Below, one piece after another: positions 1 through 8,558 of a stretch of 34,447 nt of DNA. A program made the translations under genes and the position numbers. This stretch comes from Candidatus Sericytochromatia bacterium (GTDB taxonomy: Bacteria > Cyanobacteriota > Sericytochromatia > UBA7694), in the NCBI GenBank assembly GCA_015272195.1, contig JACYMC010000072.1, positions 1-34,447 on the forward strand, given 5' to 3'. Within the stretch, counting starts at the first letter, position 1. Each line of letters opens with the position of its first letter. The notes under the pieces were generated by a model. It saw only the letters and a list, made by a program, of their open reading frames with translations. It made no database searches and had not been told where the DNA came from.

Positions 1-207
1 TGATAACTTTAATCTACAGAAAGGAGCCAGTTTTTATCTACTGATCTGTTTGTGAGAAATGCGGGTTAGAGGTTTTTTCTGATGAAAATCACCGATGTCT
101 GCATTTTATTGCGTCTTTTGGGGTATAAGATCAACACCACAGGTTAAGACGCTTGCTTTTGTCTTACCGTATGTTGTGAGTCTGACTGATTGAGAGGCCT
201 TGTGAAT

Positions 208-1398
208 ATGCAGATTCCCCCCAATGGTCCCCGCTTTCCAGAGGCTGCCCCCGCTGTGCCGGCTGCACCCCCATCCTCACCCCCACCGCCGGTGGCCGGG
301 CCCACACAGACCGCCGCTGAACCGGCTGATACGGATGCGGTGCAGGCCAGGGCGAGTGCGCCAGAAGGTCAGGAGCCCAATCAAATGCAGTTTCCTGAAC
401 CCCTGGATCGCAGTGATGAATCCAAAAAGAAAAGCTACAGTGATGTCTGGGACTTTCATGCCGATCCGGGTGCTGCCCGTCCGAACGTCACCAGCCGGGC
501 GCAGCTGGAGCAGGCCCTGGGCAATCGCAACACCGAGACCGTTCAGCGTCTGCTGGATCACCTGGACGAAAACGGGTTGCTCAACAGCCGTACCATGACG
601 GATATAGCGACCTTTTCTCAGCGACATGGCAGTCAGGCAGTGGATCAGGTGGCTGAGCAATTGCTGGACTTTCACCAGAACGGCAATCCGATAGACGGGG
701 TCAGCAAAGATCAGATTGTTCGCAATGCTCTGCATGATATTGCCTTTCCTTCAGATATTGATCAGGGCAATTATGGCACCTGTGGGGCTGCTGCCCTGCA
801 GATGAAAATGGCGCTGGAGCAACCGGCAGATTATACCCGTGCCTTGACGGCATTGTCTCAGAACGAAAATTACCGCACACCGGGGGGGGCAACCATGCGT
901 CCCAACAATACCTGGCAGCAGGATAACAATGACAACCGCAATATGTCGGCCCGGATTATGCAGAATGCCATTATGAATCTGGCACGCCAGGGCATGATCT
1001 GGGATGGCTCTTATGACAGTGCAGACGATGAAAACGATTCTGGATTGACCCGTAGCCAGCAAAACGCTGCGCTGCGTCAGTTAACCGGCAACAGTGACTA
1101 TACAAACGAAAGCTCAGGTCTGATCACATCCCGTCAGGATCTCTACCAGTATCTGGAAGATGACTTATCCAGAGGACGCGCAACGATTGTCTCTTTTGAT
1201 GGTCATGCGGTACTGGTGACAGGGCTGGATAAATCCAGTGAGCCCCCTGAAGTGATTCTGAACTCCTGGGGTCGACAGTATGCCATGAGCGTGGATGAGT
1301 TTATCACCCATGTGCGGGCTGTGCGTTCGGTAGATGATCGCGGCTGGGATGAGCAGCAGACCCCAGCCGGGCGTTTGACCCAGGTTGGGGATCGCTAG
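208..1398 (+). CDS. Papain-like (clan CA) cysteine protease with Pro-rich N-terminal extension, no evident signal peptide
   Basis: ORF 190..1398; ATG at 208 preferred. Motifs DQGNYGTCGAAALQ (oxyanion Gln plus Cys), GHAVLVTGLD (His) and VILNSWG (Asn) in the order of a papain-type Cys/His/Asn triad. N-terminus rich in P/A (AAPAVPAAPPSSPPPPVAGP). Confidence 0.8.
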   Translation: MQIPPNGPRFPEAAPAVPAAPPSSPPPPVAGPTQTAAEPADTDAVQARASAPEGQEPNQMQFPEPLDRSDESKKKSYSDVWDFHADPGAARPNVTSRAQLEQALGNRNTETVQRLLDHLDENGLLNSRTMTDIATFSQRHGSQAVDQVAEQLLDFHQNGNPIDGVSKDQIVRNALHDIAFPSDIDQGNYGTCGAAALQMKMALEQPADYTRALTALSQNENYRTPGGATMRPNNTWQQDNNDNRNMSARIMQNAIMNLARQGMIWDGSYDSADDENDSGLTRSQQNAALRQLTGNSDYTNESSGLITSRQDLYQYLEDDLSRGRATIVSFDGHAVLVTGLDKSSEPPEVILNSWGRQYAMSVDEFITHVRAVRSVDDRGWDEQQTPAGRLTQVGDR

Positions 1399-1411
1399 GA
1401 GGTAAAGCTAC

Positions 1412-1792
1412 ATGACAAAAGGAAAGCAGATTTTAAGGGAGCTGGCCGCAATGCAGCAGCAGTTGACCGGGCAAGAACAAACCGTAACCACAGATCTGCA
1501 GCAGGTCTGGCAGGCGCTGGCATCAGCTCAGGCCGTACTGGTGTATTTGCCCTGGTATGAACGGGTGGATGATCAACTGTATGAAAGCAATCAGATTGTT
1601 TTGCAGCACCGCACTCAGCAGCGTGTCTACTTTGCCAACCCGCTCAAGCGTGGCAACGAAGCGTCCGGTCAGGAACTGGGGGGGCCTACAGAAGGTCCTG
1701 CCCGTCAGGTGCATGCTGATGGTTTGCAAAGCATGTCTGAAGTTGAGTTTGAAAAGCGTTTTGTGATGGGGGGCGGCTGCGCTTTAATTTAA
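1412..1792 (+). CDS. Small hypothetical protein ending GGGCALI, between protease and inhibitor genes
   Basis: Starts 14 nt after the protease stop. Strong AGGAGG Shine-Dalgarno overlaps that stop codon (ctaGGAGGtaaagctacATG). No recognised family. Confidence 0.7.
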   Translation: MTKGKQILRELAAMQQQLTGQEQTVTTDLQQVWQALASAQAVLVYLPWYERVDDQLYESNQIVLQHRTQQRVYFANPLKRGNEASGQELGGPTEGPARQVHADGLQSMSEVEFEKRFVMGGGCALI

Positions 1793-1826
1793 TACCCCCA
1801 AAGATTTGAAAGCAGGTAAATCGCTT

Positions 1827-2351
1827 ATGCCCAATATTCATTCACAGGCACCCATGTCCGGGGACCTGCAGGGTCCAGCAAAAATAAAAACAACGTCACC
1901 GCAGCATCCGCCACAGCCAGCGCAGGATAAGGTGAAAGCGGCTGCAACAGAGCCTGCTGTTACCGCAGAGCCGCTCAGTCTGCTGGGTCGTGCCAAACAA
2001 ATGCTGGACTTTTTTATATCAGATCAGAGCCTTCAAATTCCTGATCGCGTGGTGGATCTCAAACAACTGCAAAGCGGCGCACTCAAGGTGCAGCCGGGTG
2101 AAACCTTTGCTGTCAGAGTGCGTGAAAACGCCTCCACAGGTTATCGCTGGCAGGCCAGCAGCGACAATCTGACCGCTCTGGGTGAAGTGGCGCAGACACC
2201 CAAAGGCCGTCGGGATGGCAGCAGTGCTGACCGCTTTTTTGTATTTCAGGCTCCCCAGGAAGGTCATGCCAAGCTTTCGCTCAGTCACGGCAGACCGGCT
2301 GAGCCTGAAACCCAGAAGCTTTATCCGGCAGTTATTCAGCTGGAGCGCTGA
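1827..2351 (+). CDS. Chagasin/I42-like cysteine protease inhibitor with Pro/Gln-rich N-terminal extension
   Basis: C-terminal domain GETFAVRVRENASTGYRWQASSDNL...FFVFQAPQEGHAKLSLSHGRPAEPETQ resembles the I42 NPTTGY-x-W loop and a later RP loop. ORF 1806..2351; ATG at 1827 preceded by AAAGCAGG. Confidence 0.72.
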   Translation: MPNIHSQAPMSGDLQGPAKIKTTSPQHPPQPAQDKVKAAATEPAVTAEPLSLLGRAKQMLDFFISDQSLQIPDRVVDLKQLQSGALKVQPGETFAVRVRENASTGYRWQASSDNLTALGEVAQTPKGRRDGSSADRFFVFQAPQEGHAKLSLSHGRPAEPETQKLYPAVIQLER

Positions 2352-2384
2352 AAACCGACAGGCTTATTTGAGTTGCGCCAGGGC

Positions 2385-4529
2385 TTAACGGGCGCGAAGA
2401 TGCCCAGGATCTTGCTGCAACAACTTCTCCCAGGTGCTGCGGGCAGCTTGTATCTGCCCACTGCGCAGCTGGGCCAGCCCGAGGTTGTAGTGGGCTTTTT
2501 CGTGGTCGGGTTCCAGTTGCAGGACCTGCTCCAGTTCTGCAATGGCTGATGGCCACTGCTGCTGGTGAATGCGCAGCAAACCCAGATTATAACGAATGGC
2601 CGGATTATCGGCGGCTGTGCTCAGGGCCCGCTGAAAATGCTGTTCGGCCAGTGCATAGTCCTGGGCCAGCAGGGCCAGTCGGCCCAGATCGTTTTGCAGG
2701 GCGGCCGCACTGGCCTGCTGGTGTCCCTGTTGCAGCAGGTAACGGGTCTGGGTATCCTGGTCGATTTGCTCTGGCGTGCGGTAAGTGCTGAACTGAAGAT
2801 AGGTGTCAAACGCTGTGGCGGCGGCTGGATAATCTCCCTGCAGGGCCTGCAGCCGCGCTATTTTTAAAAAAGCTCTGGCTTTGCTGTCATCGTTCTCGGC
2901 GCTGGCCTGCTGGTAATAGCTCAGGGCGGCAGGCCAGCTGCCGGTGGCGGCAGCGATATCTCCCAGCTTCAAAAAGATTATCCCCCGCTGCACGTGCTCC
3001 ATCGGGCTTTGCCCCCAGTACTGGAGGGCATTCAGTAGGTGCTGGCGGGCTTCCGGGTAGCGTCCCCGCGCAAAGCTGGCTTTGCCTCTGACAAAGGCCA
3101 GCGCTGCACTTTCAGGAAACAGGGCCTCTGCTGCCTGAAAAGCGCTCAGCGCTTCTTCCAGCTGGTTGTTGCGCCAGTAAGCATAGCCCAGGCTCATCTG
3201 GGCAAAGCCAAAGCGGGGGTTGAGGGCAATGCTGCGCTGCAGCCAGCTGATGATCTGGGGCTGATCCGGGCCGTACATCAGGGTCTGGGCCGCCAGAAAA
3301 TACAGTAAAAAATTGTTGGGTGAAAGCGTCAGGGCTTCTTTGGCCAGGACTTCGGCCTGAGGGTAATCTCCCGCTAAAAAAGCGATTTCGGCCAGTTTCA
3401 GTGGGATCATGGCATGCTCAGGCAGTGCCTGCCGGGCCATTTGCAAGGCTTGCCTGGGCGCTTGCAGATCAGCGTCAGGCGTATTGCGCAACTGGTGAAC
3501 CTGACGACTGGCCAGAGCCACCTGGATCCAGGGTTCCTCCAGATTGACACCGGCTGTTTCCAAGTGCGTTTGCAGTTGTTCAGGTGGCAGTTCAGGATGC
3601 AGATCGATCCAGGCCAGAACAATATCTGTGTCTGCAGGCAGTTCCTGCAGTGCCTGTGCCAGTGTTGCCAGCGCTTTATCTTTTTCGCCACGGGCGCTAT
3701 AAGCCCGCGCCAGCGCGCGGTAGACCGGACCGGGAGGGCTTTGATGCGCCAGGGCCTGACTGGCGTGTGCCAGGGCCTGATTCAGATCCTCGCTTCGCGC
3801 AGAGGGGTAAAGGGTGGGCGACTGGGCCCGGCGTGATAAGAGTTCTGACTTTAAAGCGTGGGCCTGACCAAAAGCGGGATCTGCGGCCAGGGCCTGGTCC
3901 AGCAGATGCAGGGCGCTCTGTAATTCCTGATCCGTCCCGCTGCGGCTGAGCAGAAGGGCCTGGCAGTACTGTTTATAAGCGGGATTGGAGCGGGTGGGCT
4001 GTCGCAGAGGCGGTTGCCCTTGTCCCAGGCGTTTCAGCAGGTCTTCAGAAAGCTGGCGCTGAACCTGCAGAACCTGCTGATAATCCCCCCGCACCTGAGT
4101 AACCAGATTTTTGTCAATCTGGCCAGAGCTGACGTCCACAATCCGTTTGCTGACCACCAGGGTGCTGCCAATTTTCTGGTAATTGCCCAGCAGCATTTTA
4201 CTGGCCCCCAGCAGACGGCCCAGCTCCGGGGCGCTGTTTGTATCGGCAAACAGGCTCTGGGTAAAGCTTTGCTCTTGCAGAACCAGCTGAATCTGGTGGC
4301 GCTCAATCAGCTGCACCTGCTGCACCCGGCTCAGGGCAACGGTCAGGTTTTCTGAAAAGCTTTCGCTGAGCCATTCGTCTTCGGGCTGGCGGGTAATGTT
4401 TCTGAAGGGCAGGACCACCAGGCGCATGGTTTCATTTTGGGTGTGCTGACTTGTCTGAGCGTGCGCGCTTTCAAGCGGTGCGTTCAGCAGCAAAAAGGCG
4501 GTTAGAAGCGTCGGCAGCGCGTGTTTCAT
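2385..4529 (-). CDS. TPR-repeat protein with N-terminal CsgG/FlgO-like domain, secreted
   Basis: Signal peptide MKHALPTLLTAFLLLNAPLESAHA. RLVVLPFRNITRQPEDEWLSESFSENLTVALSRVQQVQLIERHQIQLVLQEQ resembles CsgG-type domains. Many TPR-like repeats follow (e.g. NPAIRYNLGLLRIHQQQWPSAIAELEQVLQLEPDHEKAHYNLGLAQLRSG). Confidence 0.8.
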   Translation of the reverse strand: MKHALPTLLTAFLLLNAPLESAHAQTSQHTQNETMRLVVLPFRNITRQPEDEWLSESFSENLTVALSRVQQVQLIERHQIQLVLQEQSFTQSLFADTNSAPELGRLLGASKMLLGNYQKIGSTLVVSKRIVDVSSGQIDKNLVTQVRGDYQQVLQVQRQLSEDLLKRLGQGQPPLRQPTRSNPAYKQYCQALLLSRSGTDQELQSALHLLDQALAADPAFGQAHALKSELLSRRAQSPTLYPSARSEDLNQALAHASQALAHQSPPGPVYRALARAYSARGEKDKALATLAQALQELPADTDIVLAWIDLHPELPPEQLQTHLETAGVNLEEPWIQVALASRQVHQLRNTPDADLQAPRQALQMARQALPEHAMIPLKLAEIAFLAGDYPQAEVLAKEALTLSPNNFLLYFLAAQTLMYGPDQPQIISWLQRSIALNPRFGFAQMSLGYAYWRNNQLEEALSAFQAAEALFPESAALAFVRGKASFARGRYPEARQHLLNALQYWGQSPMEHVQRGIIFLKLGDIAAATGSWPAALSYYQQASAENDDSKARAFLKIARLQALQGDYPAAATAFDTYLQFSTYRTPEQIDQDTQTRYLLQQGHQQASAAALQNDLGRLALLAQDYALAEQHFQRALSTAADNPAIRYNLGLLRIHQQQWPSAIAELEQVLQLEPDHEKAHYNLGLAQLRSGQIQAARSTWEKLLQQDPGHLRAR

Positions 4530-4582
4530 CGGGTGTTCTCCAGAAAAGCTGCCCTATTTTACCACAGGGGCTGCGGGCTGTC

Positions 4583-5242
4583 TCAGTTCAGATGCTGACG
4601 ATAATAGGCCGTATGCGACAGAACCGCTGGGACATAGTGCTGGGTCTCTTTGGGCAACAGGGGGCGGATATCGTTCCAGCTGACCTGGCTGCGGGCCTTG
4701 CCCTGCTGTTTACTGACACTCTGAATCGCGTTGCTGACGCGGCCAATGCCCCCGTTATAAGAGGCCAACGCAAACTGCCAGCGGCGGGCTTCGGGCAGAT
4801 CTTTAAAGTGGTTGGCGAGGTATTTAAGATACCAGGTGCCAGCGGCCACGTTCTGTTCGGGATTGAAGGCTGACTTGACCCTGACGGGACTGACTTCGCT
4901 GATATGCTTTGCGGTTCCTGGCATCAGCTGCATCAGGCCCATGGCGCCTGCATGACTGACGGCATTGGCGTTAAATCCCGACTCCTGGGTCATGACACCC
5001 AGCACCAGGGCCGGTTCAACGCCAAAGCGGCTGGCCTGGCTGCGGGCCAGCTTTACCGACTGGTCGCTGGACAGGCGGCGCGGGGGCAGCCGCAGGCTGG
5101 CGGCAGATGTGGCGCTAAAACCCGTTCGGGCAGAGCCAAAGCTGGCGCTCACCAGTGCCGGCATTTCAAGATCACAGGCGCTCAGCGTCAGCAGACTGCT
5201 GAGCGCCAGCAGGCTGGCGGTGAAGGGTTTGAAGGTTTTCAT
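4583..5242 (-). CDS. Lytic transglycosylase (SLT domain), predicted lipoprotein
   Basis: Lipobox LTLSAC; QESGFNANAVSHAGAMGLMQLMPGTAKHI, NVAAGTWYLKYLANHF and ALASYNGGIGRV are SLT motifs. Confidence 0.9.
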   Translation of the reverse strand: MKTFKPFTASLLALSSLLTLSACDLEMPALVSASFGSARTGFSATSAASLRLPPRRLSSDQSVKLARSQASRFGVEPALVLGVMTQESGFNANAVSHAGAMGLMQLMPGTAKHISEVSPVRVKSAFNPEQNVAAGTWYLKYLANHFKDLPEARRWQFALASYNGGIGRVSNAIQSVSKQQGKARSQVSWNDIRPLLPKETQHYVPAVLSHTAYYRQHLN

Positions 5243-5820
5243 GCTTGTGTCAGGGTCTCCTCGTCGGGTGGGGCGGTGTCAGGGTTGTCGGCTGTTTCTG
5301 AAGTGGAATCTGCCTCGGCGGGCGTTTCGGTATCAGGATAAAGCCAGAAATAAAGAATCAGCAGGGCAACACCGAGGTTGATACAAATATCTGCGACGTT
5401 AAAAATGGGCCAGATGTTCCGCCCGCCATAGTGCAGGTCCAGAAAATCAATCACATAGCCCAGCCGGACGCGGTCAATCACATTGCCCAGAGCCCCGGAC
5501 AAAATACAGGCCAGACCCGTGAGGTGCAGGGGGTGACGTTGTTTCAGACGGCGCTCATACACAATGATCCAGACGGCAACACCCAGGGCAATCAGGCTCA
5601 GGGGCCAGCGCTGGCCGCGCATAAAGCTGAAAGCCGCCCCATCATTGTGCACATGGGTAAAGTAGAGCCAGGGTTCCAGCGCTGGCTGGGGTATGGCAAA
5701 AGGCAGGTATCGTACGGTCCACCATTTGGTGATTTGATCTGCGACCAGCAGCACCAGCATCAGACCATAAACCAGCAGGGCCGCCCGGCCACTGCTGAGA
5801 GAAAGGCTCACTTTTTTCAT
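5239..5820 (-). CDS. lspA: Lipoprotein signal peptidase (signal peptidase II)
   Basis: HNDGAAFSF, GALGNVIDRVRLGYVIDFLDLHYGG and WPIFNVADICINLGV motifs with catalytic Asp residues; four hydrophobic segments. Confidence 0.95.
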   Translation of the reverse strand: MKKVSLSLSSGRAALLVYGLMLVLLVADQITKWWTVRYLPFAIPQPALEPWLYFTHVHNDGAAFSFMRGQRWPLSLIALGVAVWIIVYERRLKQRHPLHLTGLACILSGALGNVIDRVRLGYVIDFLDLHYGGRNIWPIFNVADICINLGVALLILYFWLYPDTETPAEADSTSETADNPDTAPPDEETLTQA

Positions 5821-5861
5821 GTGTTCATCATAACGAAGTCTGGCTGCTGACGCAAAGCCCT

Positions 5862-6983
5862 TCAGGCCAGATAGCCTTCAATCAGCAGATCGCTGCCCAG
5901 CGGGCGGCTCTGCATCTGGGTAATGGGCAGGGCTTCGGGGATAATCATGGCACCTTCACCGCCCACAGGAGATTTGGCTTCCTGCCCACCAATGATTTTG
6001 GGTGCGACGATAAAGCTGACCTTATCCACGATGCCTGACTGCAGGGCTGCTGCTTTGATGGTAGCGCCGCCTTCAATCAGCACGCTGGTGATGCCGCGTT
6101 TGTGCAGTAACTGCATCAGGCGGCTGAGATCTACCTGGGGGCTGCTGCTGTCTTCGTCAGGGCAGTGCAGAATCTCGGCCCCTGCATGGCGCAAAGAACG
6201 TAAGTGCTCTTCATGTGCCCCATAGCTGATGGCAATCAGCACGGGGGGGCGGGGTTCATCCGGGTCAGAGCGCAGAAAAATTTTGGCCAGGGTGGGGGTG
6301 CGGGCCTGGCTGTCGACAATCACCCGCCAGGGGTCACAGCCGCGCAAAACCTTGCAGTTCAGCTGAGGATCCTCTTCTAAAATGGCGTTGACACCCATCA
6401 GCACGGCGTCATAACGCGCCCGCAGGGTATGTACAAAATCGCGCGAGGCGCTGGAGATCAGGCCATCGCTGTCGCCCATGGGCGTTGCCGTTTTACCATC
6501 CAGTGACATGCAGGTCAGCAGGTTGACAAAGGGCCGGCGGGTACGCATGTCTTTGACATAAATCTCGTTCAGCTGCAGGGCTTCGGCTTCCAGGACGCCA
6601 CAGGCGGTTTCAATGCCGGCCTGTTCCAGGGCCCGCAGGCTACGACCACTGGCATTGAGATTGGGATCCCGCATGGCGACAATCACACGGGCCACGCCGG
6701 CGCCAATGATGGCTTCAACAATATTGATCCCGTTGCGCGCCCCAAAGGCAGGCTCCAGATTCAGGTAGAGCGTGGCACCGCGCGCTTTGTCACCGGCGGC
6801 TTTGAGGGCATGCAGTTCGGGGGCCAGATCATTGCGGTTGGCCATATAGCCTTCACCTACAATCTGATCTCCCTGGGCCAGTAAGGCCCCTCTGAAGGGA
6901 TCGGGTGCAATTTTGATAAAGCCGGTCCGGGCCAGCTCCAGGGTGCGCTGCATTAAGCGTTCGTGTTGTTCCTGCTCCGTCAT
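5862..6983 (-). CDS. ribD: RibD-family protein with degenerate deaminase domain and intact-looking riboflavin-specific reductase domain
   Basis: Reductase motifs MSLDGKTATPMGDS, DAVLMGVNAILEEDPQLNCK, LIEGGATIKAAAL, APKIIGG. N-terminal half aligns with the RibD deaminase (GATLYLNLEPAFGARNGIN...GVARVIVAMRDPN) but lacks the zinc-site residues. Confidence 0.85.
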   Translation of the reverse strand: MTEQEQHERLMQRTLELARTGFIKIAPDPFRGALLAQGDQIVGEGYMANRNDLAPELHALKAAGDKARGATLYLNLEPAFGARNGINIVEAIIGAGVARVIVAMRDPNLNASGRSLRALEQAGIETACGVLEAEALQLNEIYVKDMRTRRPFVNLLTCMSLDGKTATPMGDSDGLISSASRDFVHTLRARYDAVLMGVNAILEEDPQLNCKVLRGCDPWRVIVDSQARTPTLAKIFLRSDPDEPRPPVLIAISYGAHEEHLRSLRHAGAEILHCPDEDSSSPQVDLSRLMQLLHKRGITSVLIEGGATIKAAALQSGIVDKVSFIVAPKIIGGQEAKSPVGGEGAMIIPEALPITQMQSRPLGSDLLIEGYLA

Positions 6984-7004
6984 GGCGTCTGTCCTGCTTC
7001 TGGG

Positions 7005-7862
7005 TTATTTACTGTAGCTGTAAAAGCCCCGGCCTGTCTTTTTGCCCAGGTGTCCGGCGTTGACCAGGCGCTTGAGCAGGGGGCAAGGGCGGTAGCGGGG
7101 TTCACCAAAACCTTCGTGCATGGTGGTCATGGCTGCCAGACAGATATCCAGTCCCACAGCATCGGCCAGGGCCAGGGGGCCCATGGGGTGATTAAAGCCC
7201 AGCTTCATGCCCTGATCGATGTCTTCGGCGCTGCCGACCCCTTCCATCAGGGCAAACATGGCTTCGTTCAGCAGCACCATGCCCAGGCGGGTGGTAATAA
7301 AGCCCGGAAAGTCGTTGGCTGTGATCAGGGTTTTACCCAGGCTTTCCCCAAAGGCGCTCACGGTGGCATGGGTTTCGTCTGATGTGTCGAGCCCCCGGAT
7401 CAGTTCCAGTAATTTCATTAAGTGAACGGGTGAAAAAAAGTGCATGCCGATAAAGCGGTCACCGCGCTGGGTTGCACTCGCAAGGCTGGTGATTGAAAGC
7501 GATGAGGTGTTGCTGGCAAAAATGCTTTCTGCGGGGCAGAGGCTGTCCAGCTCTTTAAAAAAGGCCTGCTTCAGGGCCAGTTTTTCGGGAATTGCTTCAA
7601 TGACCAGCTGGGCCTCGGCGGCTTTGCTCAACTCAGTGGTGTAGTGAATCCGACCCTGTGCGGCTTCCGCTTCAGCGGCTGATACCATGCCTTTGGCGAC
7701 CTGTTTTTGCAGCAGGGCTTCGTGTTGTGTGCGGCAGCGTGTCAACACCTCGTTGCTGATATCATAAACGCTGACTGGCTTCTGGGCCACAGCGCTGACA
7801 GCGTAGGCGATACCTCCACCCATCAGGCCGCTGCCGGCAACAAATACTTTTTCAATCTGCAT
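7005..7862 (-). CDS. 3-hydroxyacyl/3-hydroxybutyryl-CoA dehydrogenase
   Basis: Rossmann motif [95 protein letters not shown]. Confidence 0.92.
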   Translation of the reverse strand: MQIEKVFVAGSGLMGGGIAYAVSAVAQKPVSVYDISNEVLTRCRTQHEALLQKQVAKGMVSAAEAEAAQGRIHYTTELSKAAEAQLVIEAIPEKLALKQAFFKELDSLCPAESIFASNTSSLSITSLASATQRGDRFIGMHFFSPVHLMKLLELIRGLDTSDETHATVSAFGESLGKTLITANDFPGFITTRLGMVLLNEAMFALMEGVGSAEDIDQGMKLGFNHPMGPLALADAVGLDICLAAMTTMHEGFGEPRYRPCPLLKRLVNAGHLGKKTGRGFYSYSK

Positions 7863-7969
7863 GCAGTCCTCTTTTAACTTTTGCCGCGCGGCGCTCAGCC
7901 TGAGGCTTTACCGCGGCATGTTTATTTGAGTCAAGTCTAACATGGAATCCTGGGTGGCAGCAGCGCTTT

Positions 7970-8392
7970 TTAATCCGGACTGACTTCTCCTGTGTGGAGC
8001 CAGCACAGGGCGTCATACATATTGGTGCAGCGCTGCAGCCATTCGCGCTCAAATGTTTTGTGCGGGACCACCCGGCGCGCCAGATCAGCCACGTGCATGA
8101 TGTGCGCTTCGGCGCACCAGTCCAGGCAGATCTGGTACATATTCCAGTCCAGGGTATCGCTTTCGAGACAGACCCGCACACGCTGGTCTCCACGGTAATA
8201 CAGCGCCAGGGCCCGGGTGTGTCCGTCGGTCAGCAGCCATTGTTGATTGTGTTGTATCACAGGGATGGGGCTGAGTACGCTGATGCCACCGCAGGCCAGA
8301 GCATACTGCACGCTGCGCAGTTTGTCGCTGCTGACATAGAGTTGGGTTGGACGCAGAACGTTCAGGGGCAGCTCAAAAAAAGCTGGCCTCAT
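7970..8392 (-). CDS. Stand-alone ParB/sulfiredoxin-like domain protein
   Basis: LRPTQLYVSSDKL ... PIPVIQHNQQWLLTDGHTRALALYYRG matches the ParB-N/Srx pattern (DGHTR). No HTH DNA-binding region seen. Confidence 0.6.
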   Translation of the reverse strand: MRPAFFELPLNVLRPTQLYVSSDKLRSVQYALACGGISVLSPIPVIQHNQQWLLTDGHTRALALYYRGDQRVRVCLESDTLDWNMYQICLDWCAEAHIMHVADLARRVVPHKTFEREWLQRCTNMYDALCWLHTGEVSPD

Positions 8393-8418
8393 GGCTTGTC
8401 AGCTACACTTTCAGTCAT
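8389..8418 (-). other. 9-codon upstream ORF (MTESVADKP*) overlapping the start of the ParB-like gene
   Basis: Minus strand reads AAAGGA-tacat-ATGACTGAAAGTGTAGCTGACAAGCCATGA; the final TGA overlaps the downstream ATG as ATGA. Confidence 0.45.
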
Positions 8419-8491
8419 ATGTATCCTTTGTGAACGGGTGATGTCTGAGAGTGTAACAGCTGATCAGGCTTCGGCGGAGCAAAAACAAGTC

Positions 8492-8530
8492 AGCCCGTCA
8501 ACACCCTGTGCGAAAGGACGTTGACGGGCT
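8492..8530 (-). terminator. Rho-independent terminator-like hairpin downstream of the Kelch/TIG lipoprotein gene
   Basis: 11-bp perfect inverted repeat agcccgtcaac/gttgacgggct with a 17-nt loop; on the minus strand followed by gacttgtttttgc. Confidence 0.7.
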
Positions 8531-8558
8531 GCTATCGCTGCCGGGCGGTGCTGGCGGC

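Noticed and set aside
7852-8193. 113-aa minus-strand ORF overlapping the ParB-like gene
   Set aside because: Out-of-frame overlap; the 7970..8392 frame carries the recognisable DGHTR motif.
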